8,785 nt of DNA from DASTCC01 sp035711465 (GCA_035711465.1 DASTCC010000315.1:1-8785); one strand, 5' to 3'. Positions 1 to 5,562 are shown, counted from the first letter of the stretch. Translations and numbers: made by a program. The notes: generated by a model not told the origin, from the letters alone.

Positions 1-314
1 TTCACCCGCACGTCGACCGTGCGCAGCCCGTAGGTCTTCGCCGTGTTGCCGGCGGCGATCGCCGCCTGCGTCGCCGCGTACGGCGTGCCCTTGCGCGAGC
101 CCTTGAAGCCGATGCCGCCGGCACTCGACCAGGCGATCACGTTGCCCTCGGCGTCGGTGATCGTGATCACGGTGTTGTTGAACGACGCCTGGATGTGGGC
201 GAAGCCGTGATGGACGACACGCTTCTCGCCGCGCTTCTTGAACGTCTTCTTGCGCTTGGTCGGTTTCGCGGCGTCCGGTGCCGCCGCTGCCGCGTCCTGT
301 TCCTTCTTGGCCAT
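1..314 (-). CDS. rpsK: 30S ribosomal protein S11, N-terminal part (3' end outside window)
   Basis: S11 forms part of the 30S platform around the E site and mRNA exit. The window holds 104 codons plus two bases; about 40 residues of a normal C-terminal end lie beyond the left edge, judged by alignment to the E. coli protein. Family motifs are HIQASFNNTVITITDAEGN (40-58), AWSSAGGIGFKGSRKGTPYAA (61-81) and YGLRTVDVRV (95-104). The N-terminus is longer than usual: MAKKEQDAAAAAPDAAKPTK (1-20) precedes the basic stretch RKKTFKKRGEKR, about 18 extra residues compared with E. coli. The ATG at 314 has AAGGA (321-325) 6 bases upstream, and a second AAGGATC copy at 328-334. No later ATG lies before the conserved domain, so the extension appears real. 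Confidence 0.95.
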   Translation of the reverse strand, partial: MAKKEQDAAAAAPDAAKPTKRKKTFKKRGEKRVVHHGFAHIQASFNNTVITITDAEGNVIAWSSAGGIGFKGSRKGTPYAATQAAIAAGNTAKTYGLRTVDVRV

Positions 315-340
315 CTGGGATCCTTTTGATCCTTGTCTAA

Positions 341-378
341 GGGGTCAGTCCCGGCTTTCGCCGAGCGGGACAGACCCC
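341..378. repeat. REP-like palindrome in the rpsM-rpsK gap
   Basis: Arms 341-352 and 367-378 are complementary: GGGGTC pairs with GACCCC (6 bp), then an A/A mismatch (347/372), then GTCCC pairs with GGGAC (5 bp). Inside, GGC (353-355) and GCC (360-362) add 3 bp around a TTTC loop, leaving GAGC (363-366) bulged. The structure fills most of the 69-base gap. On the transcribed strand only TTAG follows, so no T-run supports an intrinsic terminator. The size, the tip and the foot bulge/mismatch resemble dispersed REP-type palindromes; copy number elsewhere is unknown from one window. It could also be a regulatory hairpin ahead of rpsK. Confidence 0.6.
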
Positions 379-383
379 GCGTT

Positions 384-758
384 CTACTCGGTTTTCTTCT
401 TCGCCACCGCGCCGCGGCGGGGGCCCTTGCGGGTTCTCGAGTTGGTGCGGGTCCGCTGGCCGCGCACCGGCAGGTTGCGGCGGTGCCGCGAGCCGCGGTA
501 GCTGCCGATCTCGACCAGCCGCTTGATGTTCATCGAGATCTCCTTGCGGAGATCGCCTTCGACGCCGCCCTGCTCCTCGATCACCCGGCTGATCTTCCGG
601 ACGTCGTCTTCCGAGAGGTCCTTGACGCGGATGTCGCCGCTGACGCCGGCGGCGCCGAGGATGTCGTTCGAGCGCTTGCGGCCGATGCCGTAGATGTACG
701 TGAGTCCGATCTCGACGCGCTTGGTCCGCGGCAGATCGACGCCTGCAATTCGAGCCAT
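384..758 (-). CDS. rpsM: 30S ribosomal protein S13
   Basis: S13 sits at the top of the 30S head, forms bridges to L5 and 23S rRNA, and its C-terminal tail reaches the P-site tRNA. The product is 124 residues. It opens MARIAGVDLPRTKRVEIGLTYIYGIG (1-26), with the helix-two-turn-helix core near 14-60, then SYRGSRHRRNLPVRGQRTRTNSRTRKG (87-112), the family C-terminal signature, and a Lys-rich tail ending AKKKTE. The ATG at 758 follows the rpmJ stop by 4 bases; AGGGA in the rpmJ end can serve as ribosome binding site. It is the first gene of the alpha operon in the E. coli scheme. A 69-base gap with a stem-loop separates it from rpsK. Confidence 0.98.
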   Translation of the reverse strand: MARIAGVDLPRTKRVEIGLTYIYGIGRKRSNDILGAAGVSGDIRVKDLSEDDVRKISRVIEEQGGVEGDLRKEISMNIKRLVEIGSYRGSRHRRNLPVRGQRTRTNSRTRKGPRRGAVAKKKTE

Positions 759-762
759 CGTG

Positions 763-876
763 CTATCCCTGCCTCTGCTTGTGCTTCTGGTTGCTGCAGA
801 TCACCCGGACCACGCCTTGACGGCGGACGATCTTGCACTTGACACAGATCTTTTTCACCGACGCTCTGACTTTCAT
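763..876 (-). CDS. rpmJ: 50S ribosomal protein L36, zinc type
   Basis: L36 is the smallest 50S protein and braces 23S rRNA near the L7/L12 stalk base and the peptidyl transferase region. The product is 37 residues, the standard length: MKVRASVKKICVKCKIVRRQ at the front (1-20), then GVVRVICSNQKHKQRQG (21-37). Cys11, Cys14, Cys27 and His32 form the zinc site of the C+ form. The ATG at 876 is preceded by GAGG about 6 bases upstream. It lies 33 bases after infA and 4 bases before rpsM. It is shorter than common ORF cutoffs and easily overlooked. The sequence match to the family is almost complete. Confidence 0.97.
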   Translation of the reverse strand: MKVRASVKKICVKCKIVRRQGVVRVICSNQKHKQRQG

Positions 877-909
877 TGTGCCTCGCTCGCTTCGCTCGCC
901 CGGGCGCCT

Positions 910-1137
910 TCAGCGCGCCGGGCGCCGCCTCACGATCCGTCCCCGTCCCAGGTCGCGCGGGCTCAACGCGACCAGCACGCGATCGCCCTCGACCAGCCGG
1001 ACGAAGTTGCGTCCGGTGCCGGCGCCCGCGTGCGCGACCACTTCGCGGCCGCCCTCGAGCCCGACTCGATACAGCGCCCGCGGCAGCACCGCCAGCACCG
1101 TGCCTTCCACTTCGGTCGCCGCCGATCGCGGCGGCAC
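910..1137 (-). CDS. infA: Translation initiation factor IF-1 (divergent decoding-site loop)
   Basis: IF-1 is an OB-fold protein that binds the 30S A site and works with IF-2 and IF-3 in initiation. The product is 75 residues (family about 72). The family pattern is clear: TEVEGTVLAVLPRALYRVGLEGGREVVAH (8-36), then RLVEGDRVLVALSPRDLGRGRI (47-68), against the usual LPGDKVxVELSPYDLTRGRI. The loop that enters the A site differs: the common ISGKMRMNYIR is AGAGTGRNFVR here (37-47), so the Lys-Met-Arg triplet (40-42) is Gly-Thr-Gly, while Arg47 is kept. The tail RRRPAR replaces the usual YRYK. The GTG at 1137 follows the map stop by one base, with AGAGG (1143-1147) 5 bases upstream. Identity is firm from motifs and position; full activity is inferred. 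Confidence 0.93.
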   Translation of the reverse strand: MPPRSAATEVEGTVLAVLPRALYRVGLEGGREVVAHAGAGTGRNFVRLVEGDRVLVALSPRDLGRGRIVRRRPAR

Positions 1138-1138
1138 C

Positions 1139-1921
1139 TCAACCTCTGGCCGCCGCCGTCGACGGCGACCCGGCGCGCTGGCTCAGCACCAGCGGGCCGC
1201 TGGCCGTCACCGCGACCGTGTGCTCGAAGTGCGCCGCCAGACTGCCGTCGCGCGTCACCGCGGTCCAGCCGTCGCCGAGCACCTTCGTCTCCGGCCGGCC
1301 CATCGCCACCATCGGCTCGATCGCGAGCACCATGCCCTCGGCGAGCCGCGGTCCGCGGCCGGGCGTCCCGTAGTTCGGAATCTGCGGCTCCTCGTGGAGC
1401 TTCTCGCCGATCCCGTGTCCGACGAACTCGCGGACGACCGAGAACCCGTTCGCCTCGACCCACTGCTGGACGGCGTGGCCGATGTCCGACAACCGTCCGC
1501 CCACCTGCACCTGCGCGATCGCCCGTTCGAGCGACTCGCGCGTCACCTTCAGCAGCGCGTCCGTTCGCGCCGGCACCGCGCCGACCGCGACCGTCACCGC
1601 CGAGTCGCCGTAGAAGCCGTGGAGCTTCACGCCGACGTCGAGCGAGATGATGTCGCCGGCCGCGAGCGCGCGCTTCGGCGACGGAATGCCGTGCACGACC
1701 TCGTCGTTGATCGACGCGCACAAGGTCGCCGGATAGCCCCGGTAGCCCTTGAACGCCGGCTCGGCGCCGCCGTCGCGCACCAGCCGTTCGGCCAGGGCGT
1801 CGAGATCGGCCGTCGTCACGCCCACCGCCACGGCCTGCTCGAGCGCCGCGAGCACGTCCGCCACGAAGCGGTTGGCCGTGCGCAGCCGCTCGATCTCCGC
1901 CGCGGAGCGATAGACGATCAC
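1139..1921 (-). CDS. map: Methionine aminopeptidase, type I
   Basis: Map removes the initiator methionine from nascent proteins at the ribosome exit. The product from the GTG is 260 residues, normal for the short type Ia enzyme without an N-terminal zinc domain. The five metal ligands are visible: Asp95 (ISLDVGV), Asp106 (GDSA), His169 (VGHGIG), Glu202 (AIEPM) and Glu233 (HFEHT). The catalytic-site His77 (VVHGIP) and His176 (LHEEPQ) are present. Start: the frame is open far upstream inside adk, but the family begins with IVYRSAAEIERLR, right after the GTG at 1921, which has a strong GGGAGG at 1928-1933 with 6 bases spacing and overlaps the adk stop as GTGA. The TGA is one base before infA. 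Function is well supported. Confidence 0.96.
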   Translation of the reverse strand: MIVYRSAAEIERLRTANRFVADVLAALEQAVAVGVTTADLDALAERLVRDGGAEPAFKGYRGYPATLCASINDEVVHGIPSPKRALAAGDIISLDVGVKLHGFYGDSAVTVAVGAVPARTDALLKVTRESLERAIAQVQVGGRLSDIGHAVQQWVEANGFSVVREFVGHGIGEKLHEEPQIPNYGTPGRGPRLAEGMVLAIEPMVAMGRPETKVLGDGWTAVTRDGSLAAHFEHTVAVTASGPLVLSQRAGSPSTAAARG

Positions 1922-2562
1922 GCGCCGCCTCCCGTCACCGACGCCACCGCGGCCGCCAGGTCCTCGGCGACCGAATCGGCCGGCTGGTCGCCGTCGACCG
2001 AGCGGAAGCTCGGGCGGCGGCTGTAGAACTCGACCAGCGGCTGGGTGTCGCGTCGGTAGATCTGCAGCCGTTCGCGCACGACCTCCGAGTTGTCGTCGCG
2101 GCGTTGAATCAACTCGCCGCCGCACTTCGCGCAGCTGGTCAACCCCGGCGCCGCCGTCCAGCCGCACTGCCGGCAGATGCGCCGCGTGCTCAGCCGCCGC
2201 ACCAGCGTCTCTTCCGGCACCTCGATGTCGACGACGACCAGCGGGATGTCGTCATCGAGGAGCCGGTCGAGCGCTTCGGCCTGCCGCACCGTGCGCGGGA
2301 AGCCATCGAGCACGAACCCGCGCTGCGCGTCCGGACGCCGCAGCCGTTCGCGGACGATCTCGATCATCACGTCGTCGCCGACGAGGCGGCCGGTGTCCAT
2401 CACCGCCTTGGCGGCGCGCCCGATCTCGGTACCTTCCTGCACCGCTTCGCGCAGGATGTCGCCGGTCGAGATCTTCGGCACCCCGCGCGTCCGCGCAAAC
2501 CGCTCCGCCTGCGTGCCCTTGCCGGCGCCTGGCGGTCCGAGCATGACGAGCCGCACCGTCAT
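1918..2562 (-). CDS. adk: Adenylate kinase, long form with zinc-type lid
   Basis: Adk catalyses ATP + AMP = 2 ADP in the cytoplasm and balances adenine nucleotides. The product is 214 residues, standard for the long bacterial form. The P-loop GPPGAGKGTQ is at 9-18, the AMP-binding region contains STGDILR (32-38) and DGFPRT (86-91), and the lid spans about 121-160. The lid bears Cys 130, 133, 144 and 147 (CRQC and CAKC), the zinc-binding arrangement of Gram-positive-like enzymes rather than the His/Ser/Asp/Thr network of E. coli. RRDDN (154-158) supplies the lid arginines, and VRERLQIYRRDTQPLVEFY (162-180) closes the core. The ATG overlaps the secY stop; the TGA overlaps the map GTG. Function is certain; bound zinc is inferred. 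Confidence 0.98.
   Translation of the reverse strand: MTVRLVMLGPPGAGKGTQAERFARTRGVPKISTGDILREAVQEGTEIGRAAKAVMDTGRLVGDDVMIEIVRERLRRPDAQRGFVLDGFPRTVRQAEALDRLLDDDIPLVVVDIEVPEETLVRRLSTRRICRQCGWTAAPGLTSCAKCGGELIQRRDDNSEVVRERLQIYRRDTQPLVEFYSRRPSFRSVDGDQPADSVAEDLAAAVASVTGGGA
1928..1933 (-). promoter_or_regulatory. Shine-Dalgarno deciding the map GTG start
   Basis: GGGAGG on the minus strand, 6 bases before the GTG at 1921 and inside the end of adk. It fixes the start of map at a GTG in a frame that otherwise stays open for about 80 more codons upstream. Confidence 0.75.
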
Positions 2563-3941
2563 CCGCGACGTCCCCGGATCCGGGTCTTCTTCATGAACCC
2601 GTCGTAGTGCCGCATGATCAGCTGCGACTCGACCTGCTGCACGGTGTCCATGGCCACGCCGACGATGATCAGCAGCGACGTGCCGCCGAAGTAGAACGAC
2701 ACGCCGAGGCCTTCGGTGATGAACCGCGGCGTCACCGCGTCGAGCTGATCGCCGACGAACGGAATCGGCTCGACCTTGAACCCGGTGAGCATGAACTCCG
2801 GCAGGAGCGCGATCAACGCCAGGTAGATCGCGCCGGCGAGCGTCACCCGCGCCAGGATGCCGTCGATGTACTCCGCCGTCCGCTTGCCCGGCCGGATGCC
2901 CGGCACGAAGCCGCCGTACTTGCGCATGTTCTCCGCGACGTCATCGGGATTGAAGATGATCGCCGTGTAGAAGTACGCGAAGAAGATGATCAGCCCGACG
3001 TAGAGCAGGTTGTACAGCGGATAGCCGATGCCGAGCTGGGTGATCGCCCGGTACATGAAGCTGTTGGGCGTGAACATCGGCTGCAGCGTCTGCGGGAACG
3101 CCAGGATCGACGACGCGAAGATCACCGGCATGACGCCGCCGGTGTTCACTTTCAGCGGAATGTGCGTGCTCGCGCCGCCGTACATCCGCCGCCCGACCAT
3201 GCGCCGCGCGTACTGCACGGTGACGCGGCGGTAGCCGCGCTCGACGAAGACGACGGCGGCGACGACCGCGATCATCAGCGCCACCAGCACGATCAGCCGG
3301 ATCGGCCCGATCTGCCCGGTCGACAGCTGCGAGAACGTGTCGACCGCGCCGCGCGGCAGGCCGACGACGATACCCGAGTAGATCAGGAGCGACATGCCGT
3401 TGCCGATGCCGCGCTCGGTGATCTGCTCGCCCAGCCACATCACCAGCACCGAGCCGGTGGTGAGCGTGAGCACGGTCATCAGCCGGAAGGCCCAGCCCGG
3501 GCTCTCGACGATCATGAAGCCGCCGACCTGGCTGGTGTTCTCGAGGAAGAACGCGATCCCCAACGCCTGGACGACGCTCAGCAGGATGGTGCCGTAGCGC
3601 GTGTACTGCGTGATCTTCCGACGACCGAGCTCGCCTTCCTTCGACAGACGCTCCAGGTACGGCCAGACCACCGTGAGCAGCTGCAGAATGATCGACGCGC
3701 TGATGTACGGCATCACGCCCAACGCAAACACGGTCATCTGCGAGAGCTGATAGCCCGAGAACATGTCGTAGAGGCCGAACAGGCCTCCGGCCGCCTGCTG
3801 AGTGAGCTCGGCAAGCGCAGCAGTATTGATGCCCGGCGTCGGGATGTGCGCCCCGAGCCGGTAGACGGCGAGGATGCCGAGCGTGAACAGCACCCGCTTC
3901 CGCAGTTCCGGTATCGCGAAGATGTTCTTGATGCTTTCCAT
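2559..3941 (-). CDS. secY: Preprotein translocase subunit SecY
   Basis: SecY is the channel-forming subunit of the SecYEG complex in the inner membrane, exporting or inserting proteins with SecA or the ribosome. The product is 460 residues, slightly longer than the usual 430-445. Ten hydrophobic segments are apparent. Landmarks are MESIKNIFAIPELRKRVLFTLG at the N-terminus, the plug region near 55-75 (GLYDMFSGYQLSQ), GVMPYISASIILQLL (75-89), KITQYTRY (109-116), GIGNGMSLLIYSG (178-190), NTGGVMPVIFASS (266-278), ADD-like NPDDVAENMRKYGGFVPGIRPG (331-352) and FYFGGTSLLIIVGVAMD (416-432). The loop before the last segment (about 388-413) is longer than in E. coli. The ATG at 3941 is the only in-frame ATG at the family start, with an in-frame TGA just upstream; its ribosome binding site is weak. 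The stop overlaps adk (ATGA). Confidence 0.98.
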   Translation of the reverse strand: MESIKNIFAIPELRKRVLFTLGILAVYRLGAHIPTPGINTAALAELTQQAAGGLFGLYDMFSGYQLSQMTVFALGVMPYISASIILQLLTVVWPYLERLSKEGELGRRKITQYTRYGTILLSVVQALGIAFFLENTSQVGGFMIVESPGWAFRLMTVLTLTTGSVLVMWLGEQITERGIGNGMSLLIYSGIVVGLPRGAVDTFSQLSTGQIGPIRLIVLVALMIAVVAAVVFVERGYRRVTVQYARRMVGRRMYGGASTHIPLKVNTGGVMPVIFASSILAFPQTLQPMFTPNSFMYRAITQLGIGYPLYNLLYVGLIIFFAYFYTAIIFNPDDVAENMRKYGGFVPGIRPGKRTAEYIDGILARVTLAGAIYLALIALLPEFMLTGFKVEPIPFVGDQLDAVTPRFITEGLGVSFYFGGTSLLIIVGVAMDTVQQVESQLIMRHYDGFMKKTRIRGRRG

Positions 3942-3971
3942 TGATGCTCATCTCGCGACCGCGCCGGACTC

Positions 3972-4008
3972 GCCGACGGCAGGACGGCTCATTCCGTCTG
4001 CCGGCGGC
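3972..4008 (-). promoter_or_regulatory. Strong stem-loop in the rplO-secY gap
   Basis: The 80-base gap 3942-4021 contains an inverted repeat. Arm 3972-3987 pairs with arm 3994-4008: 15 base pairs with one A/G mismatch (3976/4004) and one bulged base (3983), enclosing a 6-base loop (3988-3993). On the transcribed strand the loop reads AATGAG. The stem is nearly all G-C. No T-run follows on the minus strand (the next bases are CGAGTCCGG), so it does not look like a classical intrinsic terminator. It could act as an RNA-processing or 3'-end-protecting structure, or as an attenuator that lowers secY relative to ribosomal proteins. Structure is seen; the role is inferred. Confidence 0.6.
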
Positions 4009-4021
4009 AACCCCGGCCCGA

Positions 4022-4468
4022 TCACCCGATGACTTCCGCTACTCCCCCGGCGGCCGCAATCTTCGCGGCGGCCGATCCGGAGAACTTGTGGGCGCGCACG
4101 GTCAGCTGCTTGCTGATCTCGCCGCGCCCGAGCACTTTGACCGGAGCCTTGGCGGCGCGCACCAGCCCGCGCTCGCGCAGCAGCTCCGGCGTCACCGACG
4201 AGCCGGCGTCGAAGACCTCGGCCAGCGTGTCGAGATTGACGACCGCGTATTCGACGCGGAACGGGTTGTGAAACCCGCGCTTGGGCACGCGGCGGTGGAG
4301 CGGCATCTGCCCGCCCTCGAACCCGCGCTTGTGCCGGAACCCCGATCGCGACTTGGCGCCCTTCTCGCCGCGGCTCGCGGTCTTGCCGTGGCCCGAGCCG
4401 GGGCCCCGGCCGACGCGCTTCTTGGCGTGCTTGGCGCCCTTGGGCGGACGAAGGTTGTTCAACGACAT
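4022..4468 (-). CDS. rplO: 50S ribosomal protein L15
   Basis: L15 is a late-assembly 50S protein with a long basic N-terminal arm threading through 23S rRNA and a globular C-terminal domain. The product is 148 residues. The arm (residues 1-65) shows MSLNNLRPPKGAKHAKKRVGRG..GSGHGKT and the Gly/Arg/Lys-rich GEKGAKSRSGFRHKRGFEGGQMPLHRRVPKRGF. The globular domain follows, ending SGSAAAKIAAAGGVAEVIG (130-148). The ATG at 4468 has GAGGA as its ribosome binding site, overlapping the rpmD TGA. An 80-base gap with a stem-loop follows, the widest in the window, marking the boundary between ribosomal-protein genes and secY. Confidence 0.98.
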   Translation of the reverse strand: MSLNNLRPPKGAKHAKKRVGRGPGSGHGKTASRGEKGAKSRSGFRHKRGFEGGQMPLHRRVPKRGFHNPFRVEYAVVNLDTLAEVFDAGSSVTPELLRERGLVRAAKAPVKVLGRGEISKQLTVRAHKFSGSAAAKIAAAGGVAEVIG

Positions 4469-4475
4469 CGCGTCC

Positions 4476-4655
4476 TCACTGCTCCTGAACTTCGACCAGG
4501 TGCCGCACGCGCAGGATCAGGCCCCGCACCGCCGGCGTGTCCTTGAGCTCGACCGAGTGGTTGAGCCGGCGCAGCCCGAGGCTACGCAGCGCCGTCTTCT
4601 GCTTCTTGTCGAACCCGATTCCGCTCTTGCGCTGGGTCACTTTCAGCGACTTCAT
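4476..4655 (-). CDS. rpmD: 50S ribosomal protein L30
   Basis: L30 is a small 50S protein binding 23S rRNA near the 5S rRNA side. The frame gives 59 residues, the normal length for bacterial L30, short enough to be missed by ORF finders with a 60-residue cutoff. It opens MKSLKVTQRKSGIGFDKKQK (residues 1-20); the conserved part is TALRSLGLRRLNHSVELKDTPAVRG (21-45), equal to the LGLRKLN...DTP..RG signature, and it ends LRVRHLVEVQEQ. Usual L30 has a pair of Ser-Pro or Ser-X-Ile-Gly residues at 11-14, seen here as SGIG. The ATG overlaps the rpsE stop as ATGA and the TGA is followed 7 bases later by rplO. L30 is absent from some phyla, so its presence is informative. Confidence 0.96.
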   Translation of the reverse strand: MKSLKVTQRKSGIGFDKKQKTALRSLGLRRLNHSVELKDTPAVRGLILRVRHLVEVQEQ

Positions 4656-5170
4656 GACGCGCCCACCATCTCTTCGAGGTCCTTGCCGCGCAGCCGCGCC
4701 ACGCTCGCCGGATCCTTGAGCATGCCGAGCGCGGTGAACGTCGCGCGGACGACGTTGTGCGGGTTGGCCGACCCGAGCGATTTGGTCAGCACGTTGTTGA
4801 TGCCGGCCGACTCGACGACGGCGCGGACCGCGCCGCCGGCGATGATCCCGGTGCCGTCCGGCGCCGGCTTGAGCAGCACCGATCCGGCGCCGAAGCGCCC
4901 GAGCACCGGATGCGGAATCGTCGTCCCGGCCATCGGCACGCGGACGAGCGACTTCTTCGCGCTCTCGATCGCCTTCTTGATCGCCGACGGCACTTCCTTC
5001 GCCTTGCCGATGCCGAAGCCGACGACGCCGTGGCCGTCGCCGACGACGACGAGGGCGCTGAAGCTCAGGTTCTTGCCGCCCTTGACGACCTTGGTGACCC
5101 GGCTGATGGTCACGACGGTGTCCTTGAGCTCCATCTCGGACGGATCAATCTTCTCGCGAAACTGCGCCAT
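4652..5170 (-). CDS. rpsE: 30S ribosomal protein S5
   Basis: S5 helps to hold decoding accuracy and translocation at the back of the 30S subunit, where mRNA enters. The product is 172 residues. The N-terminal double-stranded-RNA-binding domain covers about residues 15-78, with the loop KVVKGGKNLSF (27-37) that in other bacteria is the site of spectinomycin resistance changes; here KGGK (30-33) looks wild type. GDGHGVVGFGIGKAKEVPSAIKKA (44-67) and the C-terminal GTGIIAGGAVRAVVESAGINNVLTKSLGS region (106-134) follow. The ATG at 5170 comes 5 bases after rplR, with a GGAG inside the rplR end. The TGA overlaps the rpmD ATG (ATGA). The family assignment is secure. Confidence 0.98.
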   Translation of the reverse strand: MAQFREKIDPSEMELKDTVVTISRVTKVVKGGKNLSFSALVVVGDGHGVVGFGIGKAKEVPSAIKKAIESAKKSLVRVPMAGTTIPHPVLGRFGAGSVLLKPAPDGTGIIAGGAVRAVVESAGINNVLTKSLGSANPHNVVRATFTALGMLKDPASVARLRGKDLEEMVGAS

Positions 5171-5175
5171 GATCT

Positions 5176-5550
5176 CTATAGCTCCAATCCGGCCTTGCGA
5201 GCGGCTTCGGCCACGGCGCGGACGCGCCCGTGGTAGAGGTTGCCGCCGCGATCGAACACGACGCGGGTGATGCCCTTCTCCTGCAGCCGCTCGGCGATCA
5301 GCTTGCCGATCGCCTCGGCGCCGGCGACGTTGCCGCCGCGCACCTTGCCGCCGAAGACGCTCTTCAGCGACGGCTCGGTGCTCGCCGCGGCGACGACGGT
5401 CTTGCCGACCGAGTCGTCGATCGCCTGCGCGTAGATGTGCGCGACCGATCGGAAGACCGCCAGCCGCGGCCGTGCGGTCGTGCCCTGAATCCGCTTGCGC
5501 TGCCGCAGCCGGATCCGCTCGCGTCGATCTTTCTTGGTGTGAATCTTCAT
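5176..5550 (-). CDS. rplR: 50S ribosomal protein L18
   Basis: L18 binds 5S rRNA with L5 and helps to seat it in the central protuberance. The product is 124 residues. The first 30 residues are strongly basic (KKDRRERIRLRQRKRI), followed by TTARPRLAVFRSVAHIYAQAIDD (24-46) and the C-terminal family motif VVFDRGGNLYHGRVRAVAEAAR (97-118) ending GLEL. These match L18 throughout. The ATG at 5550 is preceded by GGAG with 8 bases spacing within the 12-base gap after rplF. The stop lies 5 bases before rpsE, so the genes are probably translated together. Function is certain. Confidence 0.98.
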   Translation of the reverse strand: MKIHTKKDRRERIRLRQRKRIQGTTARPRLAVFRSVAHIYAQAIDDSVGKTVVAAASTEPSLKSVFGGKVRGGNVAGAEAIGKLIAERLQEKGITRVVFDRGGNLYHGRVRAVAEAARKAGLEL

Positions 5551-5562
5551 CGCTCGTCTCCG

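Noticed and set aside
341..378. Intrinsic terminator after rpsM
   Set aside because: The stem-loop is strong, but no T-run follows it on the transcribed strand, and the operon plainly continues into rpsK.
694..2026. Long plus-strand open frames (694-1650 and 833-2026)
   Set aside because: They run antisense to infA, map and the end of adk, are rich in Arg, Ala and Pro, and show no recognisable domain.
1922..2167. Longer map reading frame starting inside adk
   Set aside because: The added residues are an out-of-frame reading of adk. The GTG at 1921 has a strong ribosome binding site and begins at the family start.
2607..3944. 445-codon open frame on the plus strand
   Set aside because: It lies exactly antisense to secY, its translation is a compositionally biased mix of Asp, Arg, His and Glu with no family features, and secY is unmistakable. 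It is a by-product of high G+C codon use.
2941..3951. 336-codon minus-strand frame starting 10 bases before secY
   Set aside because: It is the +1 frame of secY, strongly basic with no membrane segments. Only its start codon is of possible interest.
3972..4008. Intrinsic terminator after rplO
   Set aside because: There is no T-run after the stem on the minus strand; complete termination here would need a new secY promoter, and none is recognisable in the remaining bases of the gap.
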